A stretch of 15,552 bases of DNA from an uncultured Clostridia bacterium. GTDB lineage: Bacteria; Bacillota; Clostridia; Oscillospirales; Acutalibacteraceae. The first letter of the stretch is position 1. Each line of letters begins with the position of its first letter. The notes under the pieces are model-generated. The model had not been told where the DNA came from, searched no databases, and saw only the letters and a list, made by a program, of their open reading frames with translations. The stretch covers positions 1 through 15,552 of the forward strand of contig CALAQQ010000272.1 of NCBI GenBank assembly GCA_937888485.1, given 5' to 3'. The position numbers and the translations under genes are program-made. This document shows, piece after piece, positions 15,363 through 15,552 of the stretch.

Positions 15363-15552
15363 ATACAGCTCTTTTAAACGTAATGCTGACAGCAACAGCA
15401 AATGCGGCTGCGGCAGGTGACCCCGCTGCACAGCAGGCAAGTATGACAGGTTCCATCATTTATATGATTTTCTCTTTCGGTCTGCTTTTTGTTGTTTTCT
15501 ATTTCTTTATGATTCGTCCACAGAAGAAGAAGGAGAAGGAAGCAAAGCAGCT
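15359..15552 (+). CDS. yajC: Preprotein translocase subunit YajC (5' part, runs off window)
   Basis: The first 64 residues of YajC, a small single-span protein associated with SecDF and the SecYEG translocon. The start at 15359 has AGGAGGA at 15344-15350. An Ala-rich N-terminal stretch (residues 10-25) precedes one membrane helix (about 33-50, IIYMIFSFGLLFVVFYFFMI), followed at once by the YajC signature RPQKKKEKEAK. The rest lies beyond the window. It has its own strong promoter. The gene tgt, often found before yajC, is absent here; instead a broken yihY precedes it. Confidence 0.95.
   Translation, partial: MNTALLNVMLTATANAAAAGDPAAQQASMTGSIIYMIFSFGLLFVVFYFFMIRPQKKKEKEAKQ

Overview
The window most resembles chromosomal DNA of a low-to-moderate-GC Bacillota (Clostridia) gut bacterium, probably of the Ruminococcaceae/Oscillospiraceae type. 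This rests on the AddAB (not RecBCD) recombination nuclease, a four-cysteine ribosomal protein L31, GGAGG-type ribosome binding sites, and TTGACA/TATAAT promoters with TG-extended -10 boxes. The taxon is inferred from gene style and not from any search.

Layout. Positions 1 to about 450-540 hold part of a plus-strand gene with a bacterial Ig-like (BIG2) segment and a Bacteroidota-flavoured tail; it appears to be joined abruptly to the rest. Positions ~500-13275 form a long minus-strand block, listed here from right to left as transcribed: addB and addA (35-nt overlap), rpmE (L31), yigZ (IMPACT family) with a PHP-domain phosphoesterase 2 nt behind it, then two tandem paralogous secreted lipase-like alpha/beta hydrolases (B then A). 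Clear intrinsic terminators lie after rpmE, after the PHP gene and between the two lipases. Positions 13276-13534 are a divergent control region with back-to-back promoters for addBA and for a CNNM/CorC-type transporter; a structured, heptamer-periodic repeat lies inside the addBA leader. On the plus strand follow the CNNM/CorC gene, a truncated yihY/brkB gene, and the start of yajC, which runs off the right edge.

The genes are mainly housekeeping: DNA double-strand-break processing (AddAB), translation (L31), RNA or nucleotide turnover (PHP), divalent cation export (CNNM/CorC) and Sec secretion (YajC). The lipase pair is the accessory, secreted part; each protein carries a signal peptide and a visible candidate Ser-Asp-His triad (PxSxG, DG(V/I)IxLSS, NHE/HHE).

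I found no CRISPR array, transposase, tRNA, rRNA or phage gene. No clearly new multi-gene system is visible. The best second looks are the chimeric left end, which falsely lengthens lipase A; the duplicated lipases with a terminator in the leader of the second; the repeat in the addBA 5' leader; and the yihY remnant joined to the yajC promoter with no usual start codon at its expected N-terminus.
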